Positions 1 to 7,657 of a DNA stretch of 64,000 nucleotides are shown here, piece after piece (position 1 is the stretch's first letter; each line of letters starts with the position of its first letter). Source of the DNA: UBA1672 sp964351365 (GTDB lineage: Bacteria > Pseudomonadota > Alphaproteobacteria > Micavibrionales > Micavibrionaceae); the NCBI GenBank assembly GCA_964351365.1, contig CAYGNP010000008.1, positions 1-64,000 on the forward strand. The letters are read 5' to 3'. The position numbers were made by a program, and so were the translations under genes. A model generated the notes under the pieces. The model was not told where the DNA came from, ran no database searches, and was given only the letters and a program-made list of their open reading frames with translations.

Positions 1-149
1 TGGCCACAGTGGTGATCGGCGGGATTATATCCTCCACCATCCTGACATTGCTGGTCTTGCCAGCCCTGTATAAATGGTTCCCCAGCCGGATCAGTATTCT
101 GGGGAAGCGTAAAACTAAACCTCAACCCAACTTAAACCAACCATCATAG
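1..149 (+). CDS. RND heavy-metal efflux pump, C-terminus only (CusA/CzcA-like)
   Basis: Only the last 48 codons lie in the window, in the frame that begins at base 3 and ends with TAG at 147-149. The visible peptide starts ATVVIGGIISSTILTLLVLP, which matches the final transmembrane helix of CusA/CzcA-type resistance-nodulation-division inner-membrane pumps, followed by a basic cytoplasmic tail. Such pumps use the proton gradient to export Cu/Ag or Co/Zn/Cd ions. The following lspA and CDF-like genes on the same strand fit a metal-resistance cluster. The substrate cannot be judged from this fragment. Confidence 0.8.
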   Translation, partial: ATVVIGGIISSTILTLLVLPALYKWFPSRISILGKRKTKPQPNLNQPS

Positions 150-163
150 AAGGAGAAAAAACT

Positions 164-412
164 ATGAAAACATTAATGCTTTTAACTGCCACCGTACTGA
201 CTATCGGTCTTGGAACAGCTCAAGCCGGAGTGAGTGATTATACACCGGAGCAGATCAAGGAGATGCCGCGTTTCAGCAGCATTGAACAGCAACGCTGTCC
301 TAAATCTCGTTATCGGTCCGTCAAAAAACGTCTCGAATGCAAAAAAGAAGTGCGTGTCGAGATTTTTGAAAAACGTCAGGCCAGAGAAGCCGCAAAACAA
401 AATAACGGCTAG
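164..412 (+). CDS. Small secreted protein of unknown function
   Basis: An 82-residue protein with a clear Sec signal peptide (residues 1-21, ending AQA) and a short, strongly basic mature part with two cysteines (QRCPKS and LECKKE). A good ribosome binding site (AGAAGGAG) stands 8 bases upstream. It lies 14 bases after the RND pump stop, so it is probably co-transcribed with it and acts in the periplasm. The two cysteines could hold a metal or form a disulfide, but that is inference. I recognise no family. Confidence 0.65.
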   Translation: MKTLMLLTATVLTIGLGTAQAGVSDYTPEQIKEMPRFSSIEQQRCPKSRYRSVKKRLECKKEVRVEIFEKRQAREAAKQNNG

Positions 413-451
413 AAAGGGAAAATTATCATCTCAAAATTTTCGATCCCCATT

Positions 452-931
452 TTGGCGCTCATGCTGGCCACGCTGGTTATTGCTATAGACCGTTTCACCG
501 AACATGCTGTTTCGCTGTATTTGCGGGATGCAGGAGGTTTTGTGGAGGTCACCCCGTTTTTTAATCTGGTGTGGACAGGCAATGACGGTGTGAGTTTTGG
601 TATGCTGCAAGGCTTGGTGCATGGCAAATGGCTGCTTTCTCTCCTGAGTTTTGCGATTACAGGCTTCTTTTTTGTATGGCTCCTGCGGACAAAGTCACTA
701 TGGATGGCCTGTGCCTTGGGGCTAATCATCGGCGGTGCTTTGGGGAATGCGTTCGAGCGGCTGGCCTATGGTCATGTGATCGACATTCTGGATTTCCATG
801 CTTATGGGTATCACTGGCCCGCCTTTAATTTAACAGATAGTGCCATTGTCATTGGCATATCTTTGCTCATGTTTTATGAGTTTTTTAAAACATCGAAGCC
901 GCAAGACTTAACGGAGGAAACCCTTGGCTAA
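452..931 (+). CDS. lspA: Lipoprotein signal peptidase (signal peptidase II)
   Basis: Inner-membrane aspartyl protease that removes signal peptides from diacylglyceryl-prolipoproteins. Family features: NLVWTGNDGVSFG loop, IIGGALGNAFERL, and the two catalytic aspartates in HVIDILDF and FNLTDSAI. Four hydrophobic helices are visible. The TTG start at 452 gives 159 residues but a clipped first helix. Reading the same frame upstream gives ISKFSIPILALML behind AAAGGG, so translation may begin at ATC 428 (167 residues). Placement between an RND pump and a CDF transporter, and apart from ileS, points to the accessory LspA found in metal-resistance islands rather than the housekeeping copy. It overlaps the next gene by 8 bases. 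Confidence 0.9.
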   Translation: MALMLATLVIAIDRFTEHAVSLYLRDAGGFVEVTPFFNLVWTGNDGVSFGMLQGLVHGKWLLSLLSFAITGFFFVWLLRTKSLWMACALGLIIGGALGNAFERLAYGHVIDILDFHAYGYHWPAFNLTDSAIVIGISLLMFYEFFKTSKPQDLTEETLG

Positions 932-1550
932 AAAATGCGGAGATTCATGCGGTGATATTGCTTTTGAAGGCTTATCGGCAACCTATAAAAAGATTTTATG
1001 GGTGGTGGTTTCCATCAATTTTTCCATGTTCTTGGTCGAAAGTGTGGCGGGTTTTCTGGCCGATTCGACAGCCCTGAAAGCTGATGCGCTTGACTTTCTT
1101 GGTGATGCCGCCACCTACGCGGCAACACTTCTGGTGATTGGGAAACCTCTAAAAACCAGATCTCTGATAGCGTTACTCAAAGGCTTAAGCCTAGGCGCAA
1201 TGGCGATCTTTGTGCTTGGCTTCACGCTATACCGTATGTTTGTTACGGGCGACCCAGAGCCGTTCACGATGGGGGCTATAGGGCTTATGGCACTCGTTGC
1301 AAACACAGTTAGTGTTTTACTTTTGATGAAATACCGCGATGGCGATTCCAATGTCCGCTCAGTTTGGCTGTGTAGCCGCAACGATGCTATCGGAAATATC
1401 GCCGTTATGCTGGCCGGAGCTGGCGTTTTTGCCACCGGAACAATCTGGCCGGACATCATTGTTGCTTTTGTGATTGCAGGGCTATTCATGCATTCATCAA
1501 TCCAAATCACCATCCAGGCTTTATCAGAACGAAATGAGAGGGACGCATGA
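924..1550 (+). CDS. Cation diffusion facilitator-like membrane transporter, short form
   Basis: A 208-residue protein with about six hydrophobic segments. The CDF metal-site signature is present as ALKADALDFLGD in the second helix and CSRNDAIGNIAVM in the fifth. CDF proteins exchange protons for Zn, Cd or Co at the inner membrane. It is shorter than the usual 280-320 residues because the C-terminal cytoplasmic domain is missing. The N-terminus carries a KKCGDSCGD cysteine pair that might receive metal. The start is TTG at 924, set by GGAGGAA at 912-918, and overlaps lspA. The stop overlaps the next ATG by four bases, so the three genes are coupled. Confidence 0.75.
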   Translation: MAKKCGDSCGDIAFEGLSATYKKILWVVVSINFSMFLVESVAGFLADSTALKADALDFLGDAATYAATLLVIGKPLKTRSLIALLKGLSLGAMAIFVLGFTLYRMFVTGDPEPFTMGAIGLMALVANTVSVLLLMKYRDGDSNVRSVWLCSRNDAIGNIAVMLAGAGVFATGTIWPDIIVAFVIAGLFMHSSIQITIQALSERNERDA

Positions 1551-1864
1551 TTTCAGACTTAGAAGAACAGCTTTTTAAAAACATTGATGACCTTGAGATC
1601 ATTATGGCTCAAGGTGGCTCGATCCCTGAGGCCCACATCAATGACGGCGACCATTTGCTGGTTGATGTGAACCGCAAGGCCGAGCATGAAAATATAGTCG
1701 CCATCGAAGTTGGCGATGAGATTTACATCAAACGGCTTTTCATTCTGGAGAATAAAATAGACCTTATCCCGCATAATGAAGCCGACAACCTCCCACCATT
1801 CAATACCCTGGACGATCTAAATATATACGGGGTTATTACGTGGGTGATCAAAAAAATGGTTTAG
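1547..1864 (+). CDS. UmuD/LexA-type S24 peptidase-fold protein
   Basis: The 105 residues align through most of their length with the C-terminal protease domain of UmuD: GGSIPEAHINDGDHLLVD corresponds to the UmuD GDSM...SDGDLLIVD region, and EIYIKRL to the catalytic-lysine strand. Ser25 and Lys62 are 37 residues apart, the same spacing as UmuD Ser60 and Lys97, so the dyad is probably intact. The N-terminal arm with the self-cleavage site is absent or rudimentary. Translation is coupled to the CDF gene (ATGA overlap). It may be a processed-form mimic that acts with a Y-family polymerase or cleaves another repressor; no umuC is visible. Confidence 0.65.
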   Translation: MISDLEEQLFKNIDDLEIIMAQGGSIPEAHINDGDHLLVDVNRKAEHENIVAIEVGDEIYIKRLFILENKIDLIPHNEADNLPPFNTLDDLNIYGVITWVIKKMV

Positions 1865-2137
1865 ATCGGTTTCAATAATTGCTATGTTCTTAGAAATAAG
1901 CGGTCGGTTGGGACGAGGTATAAAAAGAAAAAAACTTTTCTTTTGTTTTACAGCAGTTTGCATTGGAGACTTATTTTCTTTTTAGTCGCTCCGCACCGCC
2001 ATTCTGGTTTTTTCTTCGTAAAATTTTTCCAATATTTTACGCGGAAGGGCGGTTTTCTGATTGAGGGAGATTTTCTTGGGAATTAAGAATAGGATTATTT
2101 AAGAGTTACTAATTGGTGATCTAGTTCGGAAAGCTCT

Positions 2138-2578
2138 TCATTTATAATAGCCTTTTGAAGTTCTTAGATCTGCTGCGTATGCCTCTGGAAAGCGCTTCTT
2201 TATTTGTGCAGCGATTCCCGCTCCCATTACGCATTGGCAGTTTGCTCCATGCACAATGACGTCGAGTATTCCATTTTGTGCAAGCGTTAATAAATCTGCT
2301 TTCAGTTGTCGAGTTGGCTTTGGACCTCCTCCTTCAAGCCATTTTGTTTCAAATTCGGCAGCGTCTATTTCTATCATTGTTTCCATTTCTTTCGCCCCAA
2401 TCTCTGGTTGGTCGGTGAATGGGTAGTTCTCATCAGCTTCAGCATTTAGGGTTGACCATAGAATGCGCGAGCCAATGATTTCGATCTGGCGAATTATCTT
2501 GTTATTTTCAACTTCAATGAGAAGTTCGGCTAAGTCACCATCGAAAGTATCAGTTTCTAAAGAGAAATAACGTTTCAT
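2138..2578 (-). pseudogene. Truncated macro-domain (ADP-ribose-binding) protein
   Basis: A 146-residue reading frame. The first 95 or so residues match nothing I recognise. Residues about 100-140 (DVIVHGANCQCVMGAGIAAQ and the following KKRFPEAYAADL) are the first strand and glycine loop of a macro domain, a fold that binds or removes ADP-ribose. The frame stops right after this, so roughly two thirds of the domain is missing. A +1 shift near the end would extend it by only 18 residues (ending LDHQLVTLK), which does not restore the domain. I judge it a decayed gene, although a short expressed protein is possible. It follows the TerD-like gene on the same strand after 121 bases. Confidence 0.5.
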
Positions 2579-2699
2579 TGTGTTGTTGGGGCCTGTATTT
2601 GCTGTGGATCAAGGTGGTGAAGTTTTGGACAACACGTTTATTCAGAAGGCTCTAAACTAACAAATTTGTATTGCTAGCCTAGAGCTTTTCATAAATATT

Positions 2700-3479
2700 T
2701 TATTGATACTCTTGCAGATTATCATCAAAATCACCAAATTTTTCAATTGATTGTAATGTCCATATATTGTTGCTTTCGCTGATTTTTGCATAAATGTACG
2801 TGTATTTGTTTTTTGCATCGGGGGCTAATGTATTAATAATATGAGTGCATATTTCACGCTCAGTTTTTGAGTGAATTACTCTTATTTTGGGTTTATTATC
2901 AAGGCTGGCAAAGTCGTAATTGCAGTCGCTGCGGATGATTATAAAAAATTCTGAATATGTTTGTGCAGCATGTTCCAGATCAAGGTGAATAGTTTCATCA
3001 TCATAGACGCCCTGACCCGTATGATCTTCGCCGCTATGGAATATGGTTTCATCAGGGCTGAACATATTTTTGTCTTCCGGCCCAACTTTTATCATTTCTC
3101 CGTCTGATTTGCGACGTGCAATACAATAGAGATCAATGTCGTATTCTGTAGTGTCTTCGCGCGTATTTTCTTGATCTATTTTTTCGGCGCGCTCGGGATT
3201 GGTATCATAAATGAGATCATAATCCAGTGTATTTTTTATCAAGGATCCTGGCAGATAATTTTTATTTTTGCCGAGGGTTAGAATGAAAATGAGCACCCCA
3301 ACTAACAATGAGATGGCCCACATAGGGATATAAAGAATATTTGAGACGAGAGCTCCGCGGGCGTAATAAGCCTTACGGATAATATTTTTTTCAGTACGAG
3401 GTTCCCATTTTAATCCTATGCGTATGGTGTGAGGAGATTCGCCGGATTTGAATAATGGGATGGTATTATTATGGCTCAT
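2700..3479 (-). CDS. TerD-domain protein with inserted membrane segment
   Basis: A 259-residue protein. Residues 16-27 (HTIRIGLKWEPR) and 113-190 carry TerD landmarks: YDIDLYCIARR for the usual DLDAS strand and the Ca2+-binding loop HSGEDHTGQGVYDDETIHLD at about 148-167. TerD proteins bind calcium and belong to tellurite and phage stress systems. Here about 85 residues, including a hydrophobic helix (about 44-70), interrupt the fold between the first strand and the DLD strand, which would anchor it in the inner membrane. The ATG overlaps the gatB stop by four bases, so it is translationally coupled to gatB. Other ter genes are not nearby. The family call is fairly firm; the function is unknown. 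Confidence 0.7.
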   Translation of the reverse strand: MSHNNTIPLFKSGESPHTIRIGLKWEPRTEKNIIRKAYYARGALVSNILYIPMWAISLLVGVLIFILTLGKNKNYLPGSLIKNTLDYDLIYDTNPERAEKIDQENTREDTTEYDIDLYCIARRKSDGEMIKVGPEDKNMFSPDETIFHSGEDHTGQGVYDDETIHLDLEHAAQTYSEFFIIIRSDCNYDFASLDNKPKIRVIHSKTEREICTHIINTLAPDAKNKYTYIYAKISESNNIWTLQSIEKFGDFDDNLQEYQ

Positions 3480-4927
3480 TTCAGCTTTTCCTTAAGCAGG
3501 TCATTTACGGCAGCGGGGTTCGCTTTACCGCCAGTTTTTTTCATGACCTGGCCAACAAAAAAGCCGAACAGTTTATCTTTGCCACTCTTATAAGCCGCAA
3601 CGTTGTCTGGGTTTTCTGCGATGACTTCGTCGATGATTTTTTCAATTGCGCCTGTGTCGGTGACTTGTTTCAGGCCCTTTTCTTCGACAATGTCGCCAGG
3701 ATTTTTGCCGCTTGTATACATTTCGGCGAACACATCTTTAGCGATCTTGCCCGATATGGTGTTATCACTGATGAGGGCGATCATTTCGCCTAATTGTTTT
3801 GCGCTGATGGGGCTGTCTTCAATTGTTTTTTCATTTTTGTTCAAAATGCCCAATAGTTCGTTGATGACCCAGTTTGCGGCGAGTTTTGCATCATTATTTT
3901 TGGCAACGTCTTCATAATATGCTGCACGTGCGCGTTCGGCGATCAGAACGCTGGCGTCATAGGCATTGAGGCTAAATTCTTTCATGAAGCGGTGCTTTTT
4001 CTCATCGGGCAGCTCGGGTAATGTTTGCTTGATTTGCTCGACCCAGCTTTGTTCAAAGACAAGGGGAAGAAGATCCGGGTCAGGGAAATAGCGGTAATCA
4101 TGCGCCTCTTCTTTCGAACGCATGGAGCGGGTTTCAAGCTTTGCGGGGTCCCAGAGGCGGGTTTCCTGATCTATTGTTCCGCCGCTTTCGAGTATTTCAA
4201 CTTGGCGGCGGGCTTCGTATTCCACGGCTTGTTGCACGGCCTTGACGGAGTTAACATTTTTGACTTCGGCGCGTGTTCCAAGAGGTGCGCCCAATTTCCG
4301 CACAGAGACGTTTACGTCTGCACGCATTGAGCCTTCGTCCATGTTGCCGTCACATGTTTCGAGGTAGCGAAGGATCATGCGTATTTTTGAGATATAGGCG
4401 GCGGCTTCTTCGGGGCCACGGATATCGGGCTCGGAGACAATTTCCATGAGCGCGCAGCCGGAGCGGTTGAGATCGACATAAGATTTTTTCGGGTGCTGGT
4501 CGTGCACGGATTTTCCGGCGTCTTGTTCTAAATGTAGGCGCGTGATGCCAATGTTTTTGACTTTGCCGCCTTCGAGGTCAATTTCAATTGTACCCTTGCC
4601 GACGATAGGCTGATCAAATTGTGAGATCTGATAGCCTTGTGGCAGGTCGGGGTAAAAATAGTTTTTGCGTGCAAAAACGGATGTTGTATTGATCTGCGCG
4701 TTCAGACCCAAGCCGGTTTTTATGGCTTGTTCAACGCATTTTTTGTTGAGCACAGGAAGCATCCCTGGCATGGCGGCGTCAACGAGGGAGACTTGCGTGT
4801 TAGGGGCTGCGCCAAATGCGGTGGGAGCGCCGGAGAAGAGTTTTGAATTGGCGATGATCTGGGCATGAATTTCCATGCCGATGACTATTTCCCATTCGCC
4901 TGTTTCGCCTTTAATTGTTTGCGCCAT
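3476..4927 (-). CDS. gatB: Asp-tRNA(Asn)/Glu-tRNA(Gln) amidotransferase subunit B
   Basis: 483 residues, the usual length. With GatA and GatC it converts misacylated Glu-tRNA(Gln) and Asp-tRNA(Asn) to the amide forms in organisms that lack GlnRS or AsnRS. GatB activates the acyl group with ATP and transfers ammonia. Family blocks seen: WEIVIGMEIHAQI at the N-terminus, KNYFYPDLPQGYQISQFDQP, and EIVSEPDIRGPEEAAAYI. The helical tail and YqeY-like domain end ANPAAVNDLLKEKL. It lies downstream of gatA in the same operon, separated by a secreted-protein gene. Confidence 0.97.
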   Translation of the reverse strand: MAQTIKGETGEWEIVIGMEIHAQIIANSKLFSGAPTAFGAAPNTQVSLVDAAMPGMLPVLNKKCVEQAIKTGLGLNAQINTTSVFARKNYFYPDLPQGYQISQFDQPIVGKGTIEIDLEGGKVKNIGITRLHLEQDAGKSVHDQHPKKSYVDLNRSGCALMEIVSEPDIRGPEEAAAYISKIRMILRYLETCDGNMDEGSMRADVNVSVRKLGAPLGTRAEVKNVNSVKAVQQAVEYEARRQVEILESGGTIDQETRLWDPAKLETRSMRSKEEAHDYRYFPDPDLLPLVFEQSWVEQIKQTLPELPDEKKHRFMKEFSLNAYDASVLIAERARAAYYEDVAKNNDAKLAANWVINELLGILNKNEKTIEDSPISAKQLGEMIALISDNTISGKIAKDVFAEMYTSGKNPGDIVEEKGLKQVTDTGAIEKIIDEVIAENPDNVAAYKSGKDKLFGFFVGQVMKKTGGKANPAAVNDLLKEKLK

Positions 4928-4939
4928 GTTTTTCTTCTC

Positions 4940-5581
4940 TTATTTTCTGTCCAGCTGATATTGAATTTTATCGCGGCATGCTCTTATGTATTGATCACGC
5001 TGACCGATATATGTGTCTTTTCTGAAATAATCTTCAAGTGGATTTAGAGTCATAGGATTATATTTTAGTGCTTCAAGAATAATATAAGGGCCATTTCCTG
5101 TTACATGTTTTTGGAAGTAATCAGTTGTGCACTGACAAATTGCCTTTTTACCAATTATAACATCATTAATATAAGGTGCGTCTTGGCAATCGCGCTTGAT
5201 TTTGGTTTCAATTACATATTGCATACATGGGGCATAGCCAAAAGATATTGCTTTGCCGCGAGCATCGCGCCCTTTTCTTGAGTCTTGTTCAAGAACTGTG
5301 AACTCATCAATCGTCAGTGTTTCGGCCATATTTGCCGACGAGCATGCGCATAATGTCTGTATTTCATCTTGTGTAAATACTAGAGTTTCTGCGGCAATGC
5401 ATTTTTTATAGTAATTATTTGCCATGCGCGCAGCAGTTAGTGGCTTGCCATCATTTTCAGAATTGGCACGGGGATTGAGAATGTCGCCTAAATTTTTTAC
5501 GTCGTTAGTGTTTTGAGCATAGGCATTTAGGGGCGTTAAGATTAATAAGGCTAAAATGAGTTTTAGTTTCTTGATAATCAT
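4940..5581 (-). CDS. Secreted cysteine-containing protein of unknown function
   Basis: 213 residues with a Sec signal peptide (residues 1-22, ending AYA). The mature part holds about seven cysteines spread in pairs (CIAAE, CACSS, CQDAP, CQCTT, CRDK), suggesting disulfides in the periplasm. I recognise no family. It sits between gatA and gatB: its start overlaps the gatA stop by four bases and it ends 13 bases before gatB, so it must be expressed with an essential cytoplasmic enzyme although nothing in it suggests a role in tRNA amidation. Base composition is richer in A+T than in its neighbours. Confidence 0.7.
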   Translation of the reverse strand: MIIKKLKLILALLILTPLNAYAQNTNDVKNLGDILNPRANSENDGKPLTAARMANNYYKKCIAAETLVFTQDEIQTLCACSSANMAETLTIDEFTVLEQDSRKGRDARGKAISFGYAPCMQYVIETKIKRDCQDAPYINDVIIGKKAICQCTTDYFQKHVTGNGPYIILEALKYNPMTLNPLEDYFRKDTYIGQRDQYIRACRDKIQYQLDRK

Positions 5582-7062
5582 GCGGCATCTTTCATAAAGC
5601 TTTGAGGCACTGCTTTAAAGTTTGCCAGATTTTCAATCACTCCTGCAACTTTGAATACGGTTTCTTCATCCCATGGGCGGCCAAGAATTTGCAATCCAAG
5701 AGGAAGTCCGTTTTGATCCAGTCCCGCGGGGAGCGACAAACCGGGTAATCCGGCCAGAGATGCAGGGACGGTGAACACATCATTTAAGTACATTTTGATC
5801 GGGTCGTCTTCGTTTTCCCCGATTGCAAAAGCGGCGGAGGGCGCTGTGGGTGTAAGGAGAGCGTCACATTTTTCGAAGGCTTTCAGGAAGTCTTCAGCAA
5901 TTAGTCTACGCACTTTTTGTGCCTTGATGTAATAGGCATCGTAATATCCCGAGGAGAGTGCGTATGTGCCAATCATGATGCGGCGTTTAACTTCGTCGCC
6001 GAAACCTTGAGCGCGGGTTAGGTCATACATGTCTTTCAGCACTGCTTCGTTAGCGCGTAGGCCGTAGCGCACGCCGTCATAGCGGGCGAGGTTAGAAGAG
6101 GCTTCTGCCGGTGCGATGATGTAATAGGTTGCAAGTGCGTAATGCGTGTGCGGGAGGCTGACCTCGATGGTTTTTGCGCCTGCGCTTTCCAGCCATTCTT
6201 TGCCTTGTTGCCAGAGCTTTGCGATTTCCTCGGGCATGCCGTCAACGGCGTATTCTTTAGGTATGCCGATTGTTTTTCCTTTAATATCGCCATCAAGAGC
6301 AGCAACAAAATCGGGAACAGGTATTTTGGCAGAGGTGCTGTCTTTTGGGTCGTATCCGGCCATGGATTGCAAGAGGAGGGCGTTGTCTTCGACTGTGCGG
6401 GCAAAGGTTCCTGCCTGATCGAGGGAGGAGGCGAACGCAACAACGCCCCAGCGGGAGCATCTGCCGTAAGTTGGTTTGATGCCGGTTATGCCGCAAAAGG
6501 CTGCAGGCTGTCGGATGGAGCCGCCTGTATCTGTGCCGGTTGCGCCCATGCAGATGCGCGCCGCTACAGCAGCAGCGGAACCGCCAGAAGAGCCGCCGGG
6601 GACGAGGTCTGTGGCGTCGCCTTTTCGCTTCCATGGGCTGATGACATCGCCGAATGCACTTGTGGTGTTCGATGAGCCCATAGCGAATTCATCAAGGTTG
6701 GTTTTGCCGAGCATAATCGCGCCATCTCTAAATAAATTGCTGGTCACGGTTGATTCGTAAGGCGGGATGAAGCCTTCGAGGATTTTGCTCGCGGCAGTTG
6801 TTTGTACGCCTTCTGTGCAGAATAAATCCTTTATCCCTAAGGGGATTCCATCAAGGGGGCCTGCCTGGCCTGCTTTGCGCCGGTTATCGGAGGCTTTGGC
6901 TTGTTCGATTGCTTTTTCAGGTGTTTCGGTTATAAACGCGTTTAGGCTTTTTTGTTTTGCCATGGCGTCGATGTGAGCCTGCGTGAGTTCAAGGGCTGTG
7001 AACTCCTTTTTCTCAAGGCCGTTAAGGGCTTCTTTGATGGTGAGGTGCGTTAGATTACTCAT
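5578..7062 (-). CDS. gatA: Asp-tRNA(Asn)/Glu-tRNA(Gln) amidotransferase subunit A
   Basis: 494 residues of the amidase-signature family. GatA hydrolyses glutamine to supply ammonia to GatB. The Ser-cisSer-Lys triad is visible: Lys78 in GIPLGIKDLF, Ser158 in PGGSSGGSAAAVAA, and the nucleophile Ser182 in GTDTGGSIRQPAAFCG. The length and both glycine-rich loops are typical. The ATG overlaps the stop of the small membrane protein gene upstream by four bases, so the operon reads gatC, membrane protein, gatA, secreted protein, gatB, TerD-like protein. Confidence 0.97.
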   Translation of the reverse strand: MSNLTHLTIKEALNGLEKKEFTALELTQAHIDAMAKQKSLNAFITETPEKAIEQAKASDNRRKAGQAGPLDGIPLGIKDLFCTEGVQTTAASKILEGFIPPYESTVTSNLFRDGAIMLGKTNLDEFAMGSSNTTSAFGDVISPWKRKGDATDLVPGGSSGGSAAAVAARICMGATGTDTGGSIRQPAAFCGITGIKPTYGRCSRWGVVAFASSLDQAGTFARTVEDNALLLQSMAGYDPKDSTSAKIPVPDFVAALDGDIKGKTIGIPKEYAVDGMPEEIAKLWQQGKEWLESAGAKTIEVSLPHTHYALATYYIIAPAEASSNLARYDGVRYGLRANEAVLKDMYDLTRAQGFGDEVKRRIMIGTYALSSGYYDAYYIKAQKVRRLIAEDFLKAFEKCDALLTPTAPSAAFAIGENEDDPIKMYLNDVFTVPASLAGLPGLSLPAGLDQNGLPLGLQILGRPWDEETVFKVAGVIENLANFKAVPQSFMKDAA

Positions 7063-7295
7063 TTTCTGTCCTTAGGCCGAAAGATTGTTTGAGAGAGAAT
7101 AATTTCTATGCAGCCGATAAAAAATACTGAGAAGCATAGGATTTTAGCCTCATTATTATCCATTCCTATAATGTCTGCGACATCGTCTATAAATAGAAAA
7201 CCTCCAATTGAAATGCCAATTGCAAGCAACCCTAGCCCGAAAAATATTGGCTGGATCTGTTTTTTTTGATCTTCGGTTAGTTCTTGTTTTGACAT
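7059..7295 (-). CDS. Small two-helix membrane protein of unknown function
   Basis: 78 residues with two hydrophobic segments (about 14-34 and 47-70) separated by an acidic loop (DDVADIIGMDNNEAK). No family is recognised. It starts 3 bases after gatC and overlaps the gatA start by four bases, so it is translated from the gat message. Few genomes would have a gene here; this looks like a lineage-specific insertion. Confidence 0.6.
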   Translation of the reverse strand: MSKQELTEDQKKQIQPIFFGLGLLAIGISIGGFLFIDDVADIIGMDNNEAKILCFSVFFIGCIEIILSQTIFRPKDRK

Positions 7296-7298
7296 CTT

Positions 7299-7586
7299 TT
7301 ACTCCACGACTTTTGGGACAACAAAGTATCCTTGGGTTTTTTCCGGGGCGTTTGAGAGCACCTTATCCGCGCAATTTCCATCATTGGCGACGTCGTCGCG
7401 CAGCGTTAAGGCAATATTTACTACATTTGCCAGCGGCTCGACATTATCGGTATTCACCTCAGCCAGCTGTTCGACAAATCCTATGATTTTGGAAAGCTGA
7501 GGAGCCATGCGCACCAGTTGTTCCTCGTCCATTCTGATGCGGGCCAATGTGGCTACTTTTTTGACATCATCTTTATTTAGTGACAT
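7299..7586 (-). CDS. gatC: Asp-tRNA(Asn)/Glu-tRNA(Gln) amidotransferase subunit C
   Basis: 95 residues, the normal GatC size. The small subunit wraps around GatA and stabilises the GatCAB complex. Family features: DVKKVATLARIRMDEEQL near the start and the NVEPLANVVN turn in the middle, then the acidic and proline-containing extended end. It is the first gene of the operon, transcribed divergently from ruvX, with a probable promoter at 7618-7646. Confidence 0.93.
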   Translation of the reverse strand: MSLNKDDVKKVATLARIRMDEEQLVRMAPQLSKIIGFVEQLAEVNTDNVEPLANVVNIALTLRDDVANDGNCADKVLSNAPEKTQGYFVVPKVVE

Positions 7587-7617
7587 TTCTGTGCCTTTTT
7601 CCTATATGCTGAGGTTT

Positions 7618-7646
7618 TTATTATCATTGCACCGTGCGTGGTGCAA
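7618..7646 (-). promoter_or_regulatory. Probable gatC operon promoter
   Basis: Read on the minus strand: -35 TTGCAC (7646-7641), 17-base spacer, -10 TAATAA (7623-7618), about 30 bases before the gatC start. The -35 box is one arm of the palindrome at 7627-7646. It is a match to the general sigma-70 pattern only. Confidence 0.45.
7627..7646. repeat. Inverted repeat in the gatC-ruvX divergent region
   Basis: TTGCACC and GGTGCAA form perfect 7-base arms around a 6-base loop (GTGCGT). It ends just before the ruvX ribosome binding site (AGAGG) and covers the predicted gatC -35 box. It could be an operator serving both directions or a hairpin in the ruvX leader. Confidence 0.5.
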
Positions 7647-7657
7647 GAGGTTAGCAC

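Noticed and set aside
1960..2090. Open stretch encoding an aromatic-rich peptide in the 1865-2137 gap
   Set aside because: No start codon with ribosome binding site, no family; it may be gene debris at the island edge but cannot be supported.
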